A stretch of 37,057 nt of DNA, from positions 1-37,057 of the forward strand of contig CAZYIC010000004.1 in NCBI GenBank assembly GCA_964646925.1, written 5' to 3'. This DNA is from GWB1-37-8 sp964646925 (GTDB lineage Bacteria; Patescibacteriota; Microgenomatia; Levybacterales; UBA12049). The position numbers and the translations under genes were made by a program. The first letter of the stretch is position 1, and every line of letters begins with the position of its first letter. Below, piece after piece: positions 8,523-15,566 of the stretch. The notes under the pieces were generated by a model. That model was not told the origin of the DNA. It did not search any database and saw only the letters and a program-made list of their open reading frames with translations.

Positions 8523-9800
8523 TTACTTTCTGAGAACAATCATGAGGTCTGAGACGTTGGAGGGGAGGCGGTCTGTAATAATTCCGTCTTCTGTTTTTTC
8601 AAAAAAAGAAAAGCTATTGTTTTCCTGAAGAGAATTCTCCGGATTCATATTCATATCTTTTGCCTTTTGGATTGTTAAGGAATCTCCGATAGCGCCTGCA
8701 AATTTGGTATTGTCCCACCCGTCAGAAGCGAAAGAAACAATTGTTGTATCTGGGTCAATATTAAGAAGCGCTGCCAAAACCAATTCTAAATTTCGTCCCC
8801 CATACCCTTCTCTATTTAAAACCTTTACGGTTGTTTCTCCACCAGCAAGAAGGATAGTATTTGGAGGAGTTTTTTCAATTAATTCTTTTCCGGCAAATTT
8901 TGCTTCGCCCTGAAACTTATCGGAATAGATTAATGTATTAAATCCAAATTCTTTTGCCTTTTGTTGCATTGCCTTTATTGCTGTTTGATTACTCAAAATT
9001 AAAATATTTAAAGCATTTGCAAAATATTTTTCTTCTTTTGGGGTTTCCAGAAAATCTTCTTTTGTTAAACTTAGTTTTTCCCAAAGATTGTATTTGGTTA
9101 AAATAGCAAAAACGTCATTTTTGACTGACGGATCTTTTACTGTTGGGCCGGATGCAATTACCGAAAGATCGTTTCCCGGAACATCGGAAGCAATAAGAGT
9201 TACTATTTTTGCAGGATACAGTTTTTTTGCCAATCCTCCTCCTTTAACAATATCCAAATGCTTTCTTACGATATTCATTTCTGTAATATTCGCTCCGGAT
9301 TTCAAAAGCAATTTGTTTGTTTCAATCAGTTTTTCCAAAGTTATTTTATAGGGATTAACAAGCATTGCGGATCCGCCTCCTGCTATTACAACAATAACAA
9401 GATCTCTTATTGTTAAATTACTGAGTTGTTGAGCCACTTTTTGAGTAAATACAAAGTTTTCTTGAGAGGGTAAAGGGTGGGTGCCTTGGGTAAATTTAAT
9501 TTTTGAGAATGATTGCGGTTCAAGATCGATAATATAACCTTCTGTTAATAGATTTCCAATTAGATTTTCGATTTGCTTTGAAAGGCCCGCAGATCCCTTG
9601 CCAAAACCAACTAAAAAAACTCTGTCAAAATCTTTGAGATTAAAAGTTTTGTCCTGAATAGTCAAAATATTTTCTTTTAAAGAAATATTTCTGCTTATTG
9701 TATTTTCGGGTTGAATTGATTCAAGAGCCGCTTCTATTAATTCAAGACAAATTTTTCGTTGCGGGGTCTTACTTAAAGCATCAAAATTTTTGATTAACAT
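8523..9800 (-). CDS. glycerate 2-kinase, MOFRL family
   Basis: A 425-residue kinase of the GckA/TtuD type (DUF4147 followed by MOFRL), which phosphorylates D-glycerate to 2-phosphoglycerate and so feeds lower glycolysis. Conserved pieces seen are GFGKGSAG (65-72), GTHPLP (106-111), the glycine-rich GGGSAM loop (141-146), SDVPGNDLSVIASGPTV (about 209-225) and, in the C-terminal MOFRL domain, AGGETTV and FASDGWDNT. Length matches the family. The start overlaps the end of rpiB by 7 bp, which implies coupling. The product 2-phosphoglycerate would join that made from triose phosphates by transketolase and TpiA. Confidence 0.9.
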   Translation of the reverse strand: MLIKNFDALSKTPQRKICLELIEAALESIQPENTISRNISLKENILTIQDKTFNLKDFDRVFLVGFGKGSAGLSKQIENLIGNLLTEGYIIDLEPQSFSKIKFTQGTHPLPSQENFVFTQKVAQQLSNLTIRDLVIVVIAGGGSAMLVNPYKITLEKLIETNKLLLKSGANITEMNIVRKHLDIVKGGGLAKKLYPAKIVTLIASDVPGNDLSVIASGPTVKDPSVKNDVFAILTKYNLWEKLSLTKEDFLETPKEEKYFANALNILILSNQTAIKAMQQKAKEFGFNTLIYSDKFQGEAKFAGKELIEKTPPNTILLAGGETTVKVLNREGYGGRNLELVLAALLNIDPDTTIVSFASDGWDNTKFAGAIGDSLTIQKAKDMNMNPENSLQENNSFSFFEKTEDGIITDRLPSNVSDLMIVLRK

Positions 9801-10243
9801 TGGTTTTCAATTTCTTTAATTTTATTAATTCTTCTAATGTGTCGTTCGTTTCCAGAGAAGGGAGTTTCGAGGAAAAGTTTTATAAACGTTTTAGCATTGG
9901 TGAGAGAGACAATTTCTGATCCGACAGAAATAACGTTTGCATCATTATGTTCCCTTGCAAGCCTAACATTTCTTTCATTGACTGCAAGAAATGCCCGCAC
10001 ATTTTTATATTTATTAGCCACAATGCACTCTCCTGCCCCTGATTTCCCCAGTACAACGCCGCGAGAGCTTAAATCTTTCGAAACATTCTCTCCAACTTTA
10101 CCGATAAAGTCCGGATAGTCATCATTTTTATCAAATGAGTAAGCGCCGCAATCGATAACATCATAATGCTCTTGAATGAGATATTCTTTAATTTGTTCTT
10201 TAAGTTCAAATCCCGCGTGATCTGTTCCCAAATAAATTTTCAT
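9794..10243 (-). CDS. rpiB: ribose-5-phosphate isomerase B
   Basis: A 149-residue RpiB/LacAB-family isomerase that interconverts ribulose 5-phosphate and ribose 5-phosphate. Seen are GTDHAGFELK (6-15), DYPDF (42-46), the phosphate/active-site loop GKSGAGECIVANK (66-78) and REHNDANV (97-104). In E. coli the base is a Cys at the start of this loop; here that position is Lys67 (GKSG), and Glu72 lies where the mycobacterial type has its catalytic Glu, so this should be the Glu-type enzyme. A GGAAGG ribosome binding site about nine bases before the ATG supports the start. It lies between the aldolase and the glycerate kinase. Confidence 0.93.
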   Translation of the reverse strand: MKIYLGTDHAGFELKEQIKEYLIQEHYDVIDCGAYSFDKNDDYPDFIGKVGENVSKDLSSRGVVLGKSGAGECIVANKYKNVRAFLAVNERNVRLAREHNDANVISVGSEIVSLTNAKTFIKLFLETPFSGNERHIRRINKIKEIENQC

Positions 10244-10261
10244 ATTATTTAACCTTCCATA

Positions 10262-11110
10262 CTACAGTGTATGGAGGGTAACTTCTGTAAGGACAGTATA
10301 AAAGTGATAAAAATTATTTGCAATTGCGTCGATAGTTTCTTCGCGTGTGCTTCTTCCGTTAAGCAAGTTAACAAGAGGCTCGGAGAAAATAGTGCGACCT
10401 ACTGCAAAACCAATAACTCCTTTCACATCCCGTCCCGCTCTTATCCATTGTTCTACTTTTTCTTTAGATTCTCCGCGTCCCAAGATAACAAGTCCTACAT
10501 TTTGTCTTTGTCCCTCTTTGATTTTTGCGACAACAGATTCATAATCGTTTTTATTTTCCATTCCTTCCAGCTTCCAGACATCCGGTTCTATTCCTTTTAC
10601 TCTTAAATCATTTATTATATTTACCAAACTTTCACCATCAACAATACTAAGTTCGCTTAAAACCTCAAGTAAAAATTTGTAGTTATTGTTATGACAATAG
10701 TCAGAAAGAGTTTTCAATTTAGCCCAATCCACGTTTGTTTTATATCGTATTAATGCCTTTGCAAAAGTGGGTTTATATTTTTCAATATGTTTATCAAATT
10801 CTTTATATTCAAAATCAAATGTTTCGTGTCCGCTTTTTTCCGTAGTTAAAATAGTTGTAAACCCTTGAGCTATTGCATCTTTCAAAATCTCATCTCCGTA
10901 CTCTTCATCTACCAAAATTGCCGCTTCTTCTTTTGGAATTCTTGTTGGTACGGATTTTTTGAAAGCCTCATAAATAAGTTTTTTTGCAGAAGTTATGTAT
11001 TTTTTTTCCTCAACAGTTAAATTTGTAAATCCGAACATTTTCGCAAAAGATGCCCGATGGTCAAAAGGAAATATGAAAAGGTTTTTGTTGTATCCTAGAT
11101 CGTTATGCAT
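10262..11110 (-). CDS. DUF2090 (IolC C-terminal type) class I aldolase-like protein
   Basis: A 282-residue TIM-barrel protein of the DUF2090 family, otherwise found fused behind the kinase IolC and assigned there as 2-deoxy-5-keto-gluconate-6-phosphate aldolase. Seen are the N-terminal FPFDHRASF (14-22), ILVDEEYGDEIL (65-76), the Arg122-Tyr123 strand, FLLEVLS (146-152) and DVWKLEG (177-183). By analogy with LacD-type tagatose-bisphosphate aldolases, Lys180 is the likely Schiff-base residue (inference). The gene overlaps the PfkB kinase by 8 bp, so kinase and aldolase are made together as separate chains. With no other inositol genes nearby, the substrate may be a ketose bisphosphate rather than an inositol intermediate. 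Confidence 0.78.
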   Translation of the reverse strand: MHNDLGYNKNLFIFPFDHRASFAKMFGFTNLTVEEKKYITSAKKLIYEAFKKSVPTRIPKEEAAILVDEEYGDEILKDAIAQGFTTILTTEKSGHETFDFEYKEFDKHIEKYKPTFAKALIRYKTNVDWAKLKTLSDYCHNNNYKFLLEVLSELSIVDGESLVNIINDLRVKGIEPDVWKLEGMENKNDYESVVAKIKEGQRQNVGLVILGRGESKEKVEQWIRAGRDVKGVIGFAVGRTIFSEPLVNLLNGRSTREETIDAIANNFYHFYTVLTEVTLHTL

Positions 11111-12053
11111 TTTTAATATCTTTTTCGTATAAGAGACCGTTTTGCGCGCCCGGTATCTGAATACACGATGAAGAATTTAATGCTCCCCACAGCATGCTTT
11201 TGGCAATTGAATTTCCCTTAATAAGGCTTGCGGTAAATCCCGAAGAATATGCGTCTCCCGCTCCTGTTTTTTCTACAACTTTTGCTTGAACTATTCTTTG
11301 ATTTAATATTTTACCGTTTTCATCAATAGAAAACGAACCGTTTTTTCCATCGGTTATAACTGCAATTCTTGGTCCGAGTTTTTGCAGGTTTTTCAAAAGC
11401 TCATCAATACTTGATCCGCCATCCGGCTGATTCAATATTGTCATTGCCTCTTCTTTGTTGACAATTAGAGCATGAGTTTTCAAGAGAATATTCATCAGGT
11501 TTTGCAAACCGCTTGCTATTTGAAGTGTTCCGGGATTAAAAACAAGATTGGCATTATTTCTATTTAGAAATTCCAGAGTTTTTGTATACGCATTTTGCCA
11601 GTCCTCTCCAAGTGATGTCATATAAACCCAATTTGAGGATATGTTTTCAAAATTGAAATTATGTGTTCTTTTTGTGTGTTGAGAAAAAATAGTTCTGTCA
11701 TTGTCAAAACTTAATATTACGGAAAAAGAGGAGGGCGTTGACTTCTGTATTATCGCTTGTGTACTGACATTTTCGGATTTTAGGGAATTTATAATTTTTT
11801 GTGCAAATTCATCATTGCCGATTTCAGCTACAATTGCGGTATTTAAGCCAAGACGAGCAAGTCCTACGGAAACATTTGCCGCATTTCCTCCCAGGAAAAC
11901 TTGAGATTTTTCAACAGTAACCTTCTCGCCGAATTTTACGCAAAGTTCATTAGTTTGTTTTTGGTAGCGAAGATGCTTGTTTGCGTTTTGAAGGCTTAAA
12001 AAAATATCGATTTTTGCGCTTCCAACACATACGACATCAAAATTATGAAGCAT
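11103..12053 (-). CDS. PfkB-family sugar kinase
   Basis: A 316-residue ribokinase-fold kinase. The N-terminal CVGSAKIDIFL (9-19) and GGNAANVSVGLARLG (55-69) are the first PfkB signature. The second is KTGAGDAYSSGF (262-273), with Asp267 the catalytic base and GAGD the anion hole. Substrate type cannot be read from sequence; ribokinase, deoxygluconokinase, fructokinase or sugar-phosphate kinase activities are all possible. It is the first gene of the seven-gene minus-strand cluster and shares an 89-bp divergent promoter region with ndh. On the minus strand TTGCAA (12088-12083) and TAGCAT (12065-12060) are 17 bp apart, a weak promoter candidate. Confidence 0.85.
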   Translation of the reverse strand: MLHNFDVVCVGSAKIDIFLSLQNANKHLRYQKQTNELCVKFGEKVTVEKSQVFLGGNAANVSVGLARLGLNTAIVAEIGNDEFAQKIINSLKSENVSTQAIIQKSTPSSFSVILSFDNDRTIFSQHTKRTHNFNFENISSNWVYMTSLGEDWQNAYTKTLEFLNRNNANLVFNPGTLQIASGLQNLMNILLKTHALIVNKEEAMTILNQPDGGSSIDELLKNLQKLGPRIAVITDGKNGSFSIDENGKILNQRIVQAKVVEKTGAGDAYSSGFTASLIKGNSIAKSMLWGALNSSSCIQIPGAQNGLLYEKDIKNA

Positions 12054-12097
12054 TATTATATGCTACAGAAAAATATTTTGTTTTGCAAGGCTATGTC

Positions 12098-12126
12098 TTG
12101 AGAAAAAGTTCTAAAACGGCTAAGAT
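12098..12126 (+). promoter_or_regulatory. putative promoter of the ndh-sodN operon
   Basis: TTGAGA (12098-12103) and TAAGAT (12121-12126) are separated by 17 bp, giving transcription from about 12133 and a leader of about 10 nt before the ATG at 12143. A better-looking TATAAT at 12134-12139 is too close to the ATG to serve it. No operator palindrome is obvious. Confidence 0.4.
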
Positions 12127-12142
12127 AAGAGAATATAATTAA

Positions 12143-13234
12143 ATGATAAGAATTGTTGTTTTGGGCGGAGGATTTGCGGGAGTCAGCGCTGTTTTAAATC
12201 TTAAAAAGAAGATTAAATCTGATATTTATATAACCCTTGTTGATAAAAACAGTTTTCATACTTTTACACCTTCTCTATACGAAGTTGCAGCTTCTGAAGA
12301 GCCCCAAATGAATGTCAAAATTCCATACAAAGTTATATTTAATAAAGGAGTTGAAATAGTGCAGGGTAAAGTTCAAAAAATCGATCTTTTAAAACAAGCA
12401 ATTTTTCTGAAAGATAAGGAAAATATAGAAAAAGAATATATGTATAATTATTTGATTTTTGCTTTGGGAAGCGAATCTTTGGATTTCAATATACAAGGCG
12501 TTAAGGAATATGGAATTCCGCTTAAGACTTTAGAGGATGCAATTCGCATGAAAAATGCCTTAAAAAACGCAAAAAAAGTAATTGTCGGTGGCGGAGGGTT
12601 TGCGGGAACTGAAATAGCATGTGAGTTATCAACGCATAAGGGTCATTTATTAGATATTACTCTTATTCAAAGATCGCAGATTTTATTAAGAGAGCTTGGA
12701 GGAGGAATTTCGGATCTTGCAAAAAAAAGGCTTCAAAAAGGTAATGTTCATTTGATATTGGGAGAGCGCATAAAAAAAGTTACAAAAGAATTTGTTGAGG
12801 CGGAAAGCGGAAAAACTTTTCCTTACGATGTGTTTATTTGGACAGGAGGAGTAAGATCAAGCAATCTTTTAGGTAAAGTTGAAATAAATAACTATCTTCA
12901 GGTTAATAATTTGAAAAATGTTTTCGCAGTAGGAGATGCTATTAGTCCGGGAGTTGCGCGAAGAGCGATAACAATGGGGAAAATTGCAGCGGAAAATGTC
13001 TTAAGACATATTATGGGAAAACCGCTTTTGCCATATACTTATCATGATGTTGGTTACTTGGTTCCTTTGGGAGGCCATTTTGCCACATTCGCGATGGGAA
13101 AATATCATATCTCCGGAATTCCTGCGTATATACTTCAACAGCTTATATTTCTTCGCTATCTTCTGCAAATTTTGCCGTTTTTTGAGGCTCTAAAACGTTT
13201 CAGAAGATTTGAAAGAGACCTCATTGAGAGTTGA
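12143..13234 (+). CDS. type II NADH dehydrogenase-like FAD oxidoreductase
   Basis: A 363-residue pyridine nucleotide-disulfide oxidoreductase-fold protein of the NDH-2 type, expected to pass electrons from NADH through FAD to a quinone or other acceptor at the membrane face. The FAD dinucleotide fold is at the N-terminus (VVLGGGFAGVSAVLNL, 5-20), the NAD fold near residue 145-162 (VIVGGGGFAGTEIACEL), and the FAD ribityl motif NVFAVGDA near 272-279. There is no CxxC redox pair, which argues against a disulfide reductase. The C-terminus is hydrophobic and basic (LRYLLQILPFFEALKRFRRF), suited to peripheral membrane binding. It is shorter than the usual 400-450 residues. SodN follows directly. 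Confidence 0.82.
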   Translation: MIRIVVLGGGFAGVSAVLNLKKKIKSDIYITLVDKNSFHTFTPSLYEVAASEEPQMNVKIPYKVIFNKGVEIVQGKVQKIDLLKQAIFLKDKENIEKEYMYNYLIFALGSESLDFNIQGVKEYGIPLKTLEDAIRMKNALKNAKKVIVGGGGFAGTEIACELSTHKGHLLDITLIQRSQILLRELGGGISDLAKKRLQKGNVHLILGERIKKVTKEFVEAESGKTFPYDVFIWTGGVRSSNLLGKVEINNYLQVNNLKNVFAVGDAISPGVARRAITMGKIAAENVLRHIMGKPLLPYTYHDVGYLVPLGGHFATFAMGKYHISGIPAYILQQLIFLRYLLQILPFFEALKRFRRFERDLIES

Positions 13235-13269
13235 CACAATTTTTCAGAAGTACTAATATTAGGCTAATT

Positions 13270-13707
13270 ATGATAATGAAAAAACTATTGCATATAATTT
13301 CTAAAATTATTCCAACCCGTATTGCTTATGCTCATTGCGATGTTCCTTGCGGGATATATGATCCCAAGCCAGCTCAGATTGCCGCCCAAACGGTTTTGAA
13401 AATGGTTCAGCTCATTGAGGATTTACCAAAAAATAACCCAACGGTTAGTGATAGGAACAAATTTGTAAGGTGCGTTTTGACAAAAGAGGAGCATGCCAGA
13501 AAATGCAAAGAAGAGATTTTAATTTTGTGGACAGATTATTTTAAGCCCGAGCATTTGAAAATATTTCCCAGACTTCACGAGATTTTCTGGAACATTGCAA
13601 AGCTTTGTTCGAAAAACAAACAGGAAGTTAGCCTTGAATACGCGCAGGAGTTGGTAAAGGCCGTTGATGAAATTGCAGATATATTTGCAAAATCTAAAGC
13701 AAAATAG
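13270..13707 (+). CDS. sodN: nickel superoxide dismutase precursor
   Basis: A 145-residue precursor of Ni-SOD, which converts superoxide to oxygen and hydrogen peroxide. The nickel hook HCDVPCGIYDP is at residues 22-32; His22, Cys23 and Cys27 become His1, Cys2 and Cys6 after removal of the basic, hydrophobic leader (KKLLHIISKIIPTRIAYA) before His22. That cleavage is needed to free the N-terminal amine that binds nickel. The mature part is about 124 residues, close to the family. The frame is open back to a TTG at 13231 overlapping the ndh stop, but ATG 13270 (or 13276) gives a leader of typical length. The stop overlaps the GTG start of the maturation peptidase. Confidence 0.93.
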   Translation: MIMKKLLHIISKIIPTRIAYAHCDVPCGIYDPKPAQIAAQTVLKMVQLIEDLPKNNPTVSDRNKFVRCVLTKEEHARKCKEEILILWTDYFKPEHLKIFPRLHEIFWNIAKLCSKNKQEVSLEYAQELVKAVDEIADIFAKSKAK

Positions 13708-14024
13708 TGCTCAAAAAATTCCACAATTTCATTTTTAATTTTTTTCCTCTTTTTAAATTTAAAATTGTAGGCAATAGCATGAATCCGATTTTTAAAGACA
13801 ACGATGTTGTTTTGGTTAACAGGTTCTCTTATATTCTTAGTAAACCCAAAATTGGAGATTTAGTTATTTTAAGAAGGGAAAAGTATATGATAAAACGTAT
13901 TGCAAGAATAAAAGATAAAAAATTTTTTGTCGTAGGCGACAATAAAAAAGAAAGTACAGATAGTAGAAGTTTTGGGTGGATAAATAAAAAAGAAATTATT
14001 GGAGAGATAATATATAAAATATAA
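13707..14024 (+). CDS. sodX: Ni-SOD maturation peptidase, S26 family
   Basis: A 105-residue S26 (signal peptidase I/LexA-fold) protease. The nucleophile is Ser24 in VGNSMNP (21-27), the general base Lys63 in MIKRI (61-65), and the conserved box VVGDN (75-79) with STDSRSFGW (83-91) follows. It is much shorter than signal peptidase I. Its place directly behind sodN matches the known sodN-sodX pair, in which SodX removes the SodN leader. The start is GTG, overlapping the last base of the sodN stop (tagtg). There is a weak hydrophobic N-terminus (residues 6-18) but no clear membrane anchor. Confidence 0.9.
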   Translation: MLKKFHNFIFNFFPLFKFKIVGNSMNPIFKDNDVVLVNRFSYILSKPKIGDLVILRREKYMIKRIARIKDKKFFVVGDNKKESTDSRSFGWINKKEIIGEIIYKI

Positions 14025-14026
14025 AT

Positions 14027-14554
14027 ATGATTTTGTGGTGGGCGGTAAACATAGTTTTGTTTTTAATTATTATCTTTTTGTTTCTTCTGCTTTCGATGTT
14101 TTGGCCGCCGGATAGTCCGTGGGCGCCGTGGTGGAGAACTAAAGATCGCGAAATACGCAAAAGTTTAAAACTCGCAAAAGTCACTAAAAAAGATATAGTT
14201 TATGATCTTGGGTCTGGAAATGGAAGAGTACCAATAATTGCAGCGAAAGAATTCGGGGCAAGAGGAGTAGGGGTGGAAATTGACCCATTAAGATACTTTA
14301 TCTCAAGTATACTACTACATAGTAATAGACTACGGAATAGAGTTAAGATAATACGGAAGAATTTTTTTGATGTAAATATTTCTGAAGCATCGGTAATATT
14401 CGTTTATCTCGTGCCAAAAGCATTGGAGCGGCTGCGGCCAAAATTCCTAAAAGAATTAAAAAAAGGCACACGGATTGTAAGTTATCGTTATGAAATAAAT
14501 TTGTCTTTAAAAAAATACGATAAAGAAGATGATCTTAGGCTGTACATTATCTAA
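14027..14554 (+). CDS. membrane-anchored class I SAM methyltransferase
   Basis: A 175-residue protein with an N-terminal membrane helix (about residues 4-24), a Pro/Trp-rich linker (WPPDSPWAPWW, 26-36) and a Rossmann methyltransferase domain. The SAM-binding motif I is YDLGSGNGRV (59-68), followed by the acidic residue Glu84 in GVEIDP. The C-terminal strand order resembles FAM173/ATPSCKMT-type lysine methyltransferases, though the substrate is unknown. It starts 2 bp after sodX, so it belongs to the ndh-sodN-sodX operon. Whether it modifies a redox or membrane protein is open. Its stop overlaps the convergent FemAB gene by 8 bp. Confidence 0.75.
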   Translation: MILWWAVNIVLFLIIIFLFLLLSMFWPPDSPWAPWWRTKDREIRKSLKLAKVTKKDIVYDLGSGNGRVPIIAAKEFGARGVGVEIDPLRYFISSILLHSNRLRNRVKIIRKNFFDVNISEASVIFVYLVPKALERLRPKFLKELKKGTRIVSYRYEINLSLKKYDKEDDLRLYII

Positions 14555-15566
14555 TGCTATTTTTTAGTTTTAAAATGAACCAGCGGATTTTGTCTGTAAT
14601 TTTGTAGATATTATAAAGTAAAGGATTTATTACAAGATCATAACTTCCCACAAATTCTGTCAATTTCGGACCATAACCTTGTTTAAAGCGGTGAAAGCCA
14701 TACCACGGATCTTTGATATCGGGATTATGGCCTAGCGCTCCCCACATATCAAATTTCTCAAGATTCAACTTTTTCCCAAATTTGATTACTTCCCACATCA
14801 AAAGATTTGATGCCATAGTTTCTCGATGCTCATTGCTTGATGCGCCATAGGGGTAGTAAAGAGTGTCTTTATAAACAAATAATATCCAAGCAGCCAGAAC
14901 GAGTTGAGAGTTGAAAGTTGAAAGTTGAGAGTTTGGATTATACTTGGCCAAGAAGAGATGGGCGGTGAGTTTGTCTTTATTTAATTTTTCATCTTTCAAC
15001 TTTCCTTTTTCAACTTTTAGGGTTTCCCACATAAGACGATGATAATTTTCCGTATGGGCGTAAAAGCCCTGGCGTTTTGTGGTTTCCCCGGTAAGTTTTA
15101 AATACTTTTCGAAAGCCTCACTGGAATTATCTTCTTCTATTTTAACGCCATGTTTTATTGCTACTTTTATGTTGTATCTTGTTTTCGGATGCATTGCTTT
15201 TAACAAATCATCTTCGGATTTTGTTAAATCTAGAACGAAGGTATATTTGGTGAATAAGGGGTGTGCTGCTGGATGAATTATGGATAGAAATTTATTATAT
15301 TCCTGATTCATTATTCCTGATTTATTATTCATTCCAATGTTTGGTTCCAGCTGAATAAAAATACAATTTTCTTCTTTTCCAATTTTTCTTAATTTATTTA
15401 TGATTTCTTTTGTTGGCAAAGATCCTTTTGGAATATACCCGATTGCCCAGGGAGTATGGGGAATTTTGTGAATAGTCATTTGGAATCCGTTTTCCCCTAC
15501 CGTTTTAACTCCGGTTTTTTTTCTAAATTCCAGCCATTCTTTTGATTGTAAAGGATGAATACTCAT
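14547..15566 (-). CDS. FemAB-like peptidyltransferase
   Basis: A 339-residue protein of the FemX/FemAB (GNAT-fold) family, which adds amino acids from aminoacyl-tRNA to the peptide of lipid II or builds interpeptide bridges. Family features are WLEFRKKTG near the start, LDLTKSEDDLLKAMHPKTRYNIK in the middle (the CoA-like fold linker), and the C-terminal ASNLLMWEVIKFGKKLN and FDMWGALG regions. ATG 15566 is chosen because it overlaps the uvrD stop in an ATGA arrangement; the frame stays open upstream inside uvrD. Two stretches (about residues 183-196 and 211-222) are encoded by short repeats. Cell-wall context is given by MurJ and the LCP protein elsewhere in the window. Confidence 0.85.
   Translation of the reverse strand: MSIHPLQSKEWLEFRKKTGVKTVGENGFQMTIHKIPHTPWAIGYIPKGSLPTKEIINKLRKIGKEENCIFIQLEPNIGMNNKSGIMNQEYNKFLSIIHPAAHPLFTKYTFVLDLTKSEDDLLKAMHPKTRYNIKVAIKHGVKIEEDNSSEAFEKYLKLTGETTKRQGFYAHTENYHRLMWETLKVEKGKLKDEKLNKDKLTAHLFLAKYNPNSQLSTFNSQLVLAAWILFVYKDTLYYPYGASSNEHRETMASNLLMWEVIKFGKKLNLEKFDMWGALGHNPDIKDPWYGFHRFKQGYGPKLTEFVGSYDLVINPLLYNIYKITDKIRWFILKLKNSIR
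14901..15019. repeat. short repeats embedded in the femAB-like gene
   Basis: 14901-14934 is a tandem of gagttgaga/gttgaaa units, and 14981-15019 contains caactttcc/caactttta units. Both read in frame as low-complexity peptide (NSQLSTFNSQL; LKVEKGKLKDEKL) within an otherwise family-like protein. They belong to the same word family as the tktN tail. Confidence 0.6.

Noticed and set aside
10262..12053. Inositol catabolism operon
   Set aside because: Kinase and DUF2090 aldolase fit IolC-like pairs, but no IolB, IolD, IolE or IolG is present in the window and neighbours are pentose phosphate genes.
12134..12139. TATAAT as -10 box for ndh
   Set aside because: It is three bases before the ATG, so RNA would start within the gene; the TTGAGA/TAAGAT pair upstream is preferred.
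13231..13269. TTG start for sodN overlapping ndh
   Set aside because: ATG 13270 gives a leader of normal size for Ni-SOD; the TTG has no ribosome binding site.
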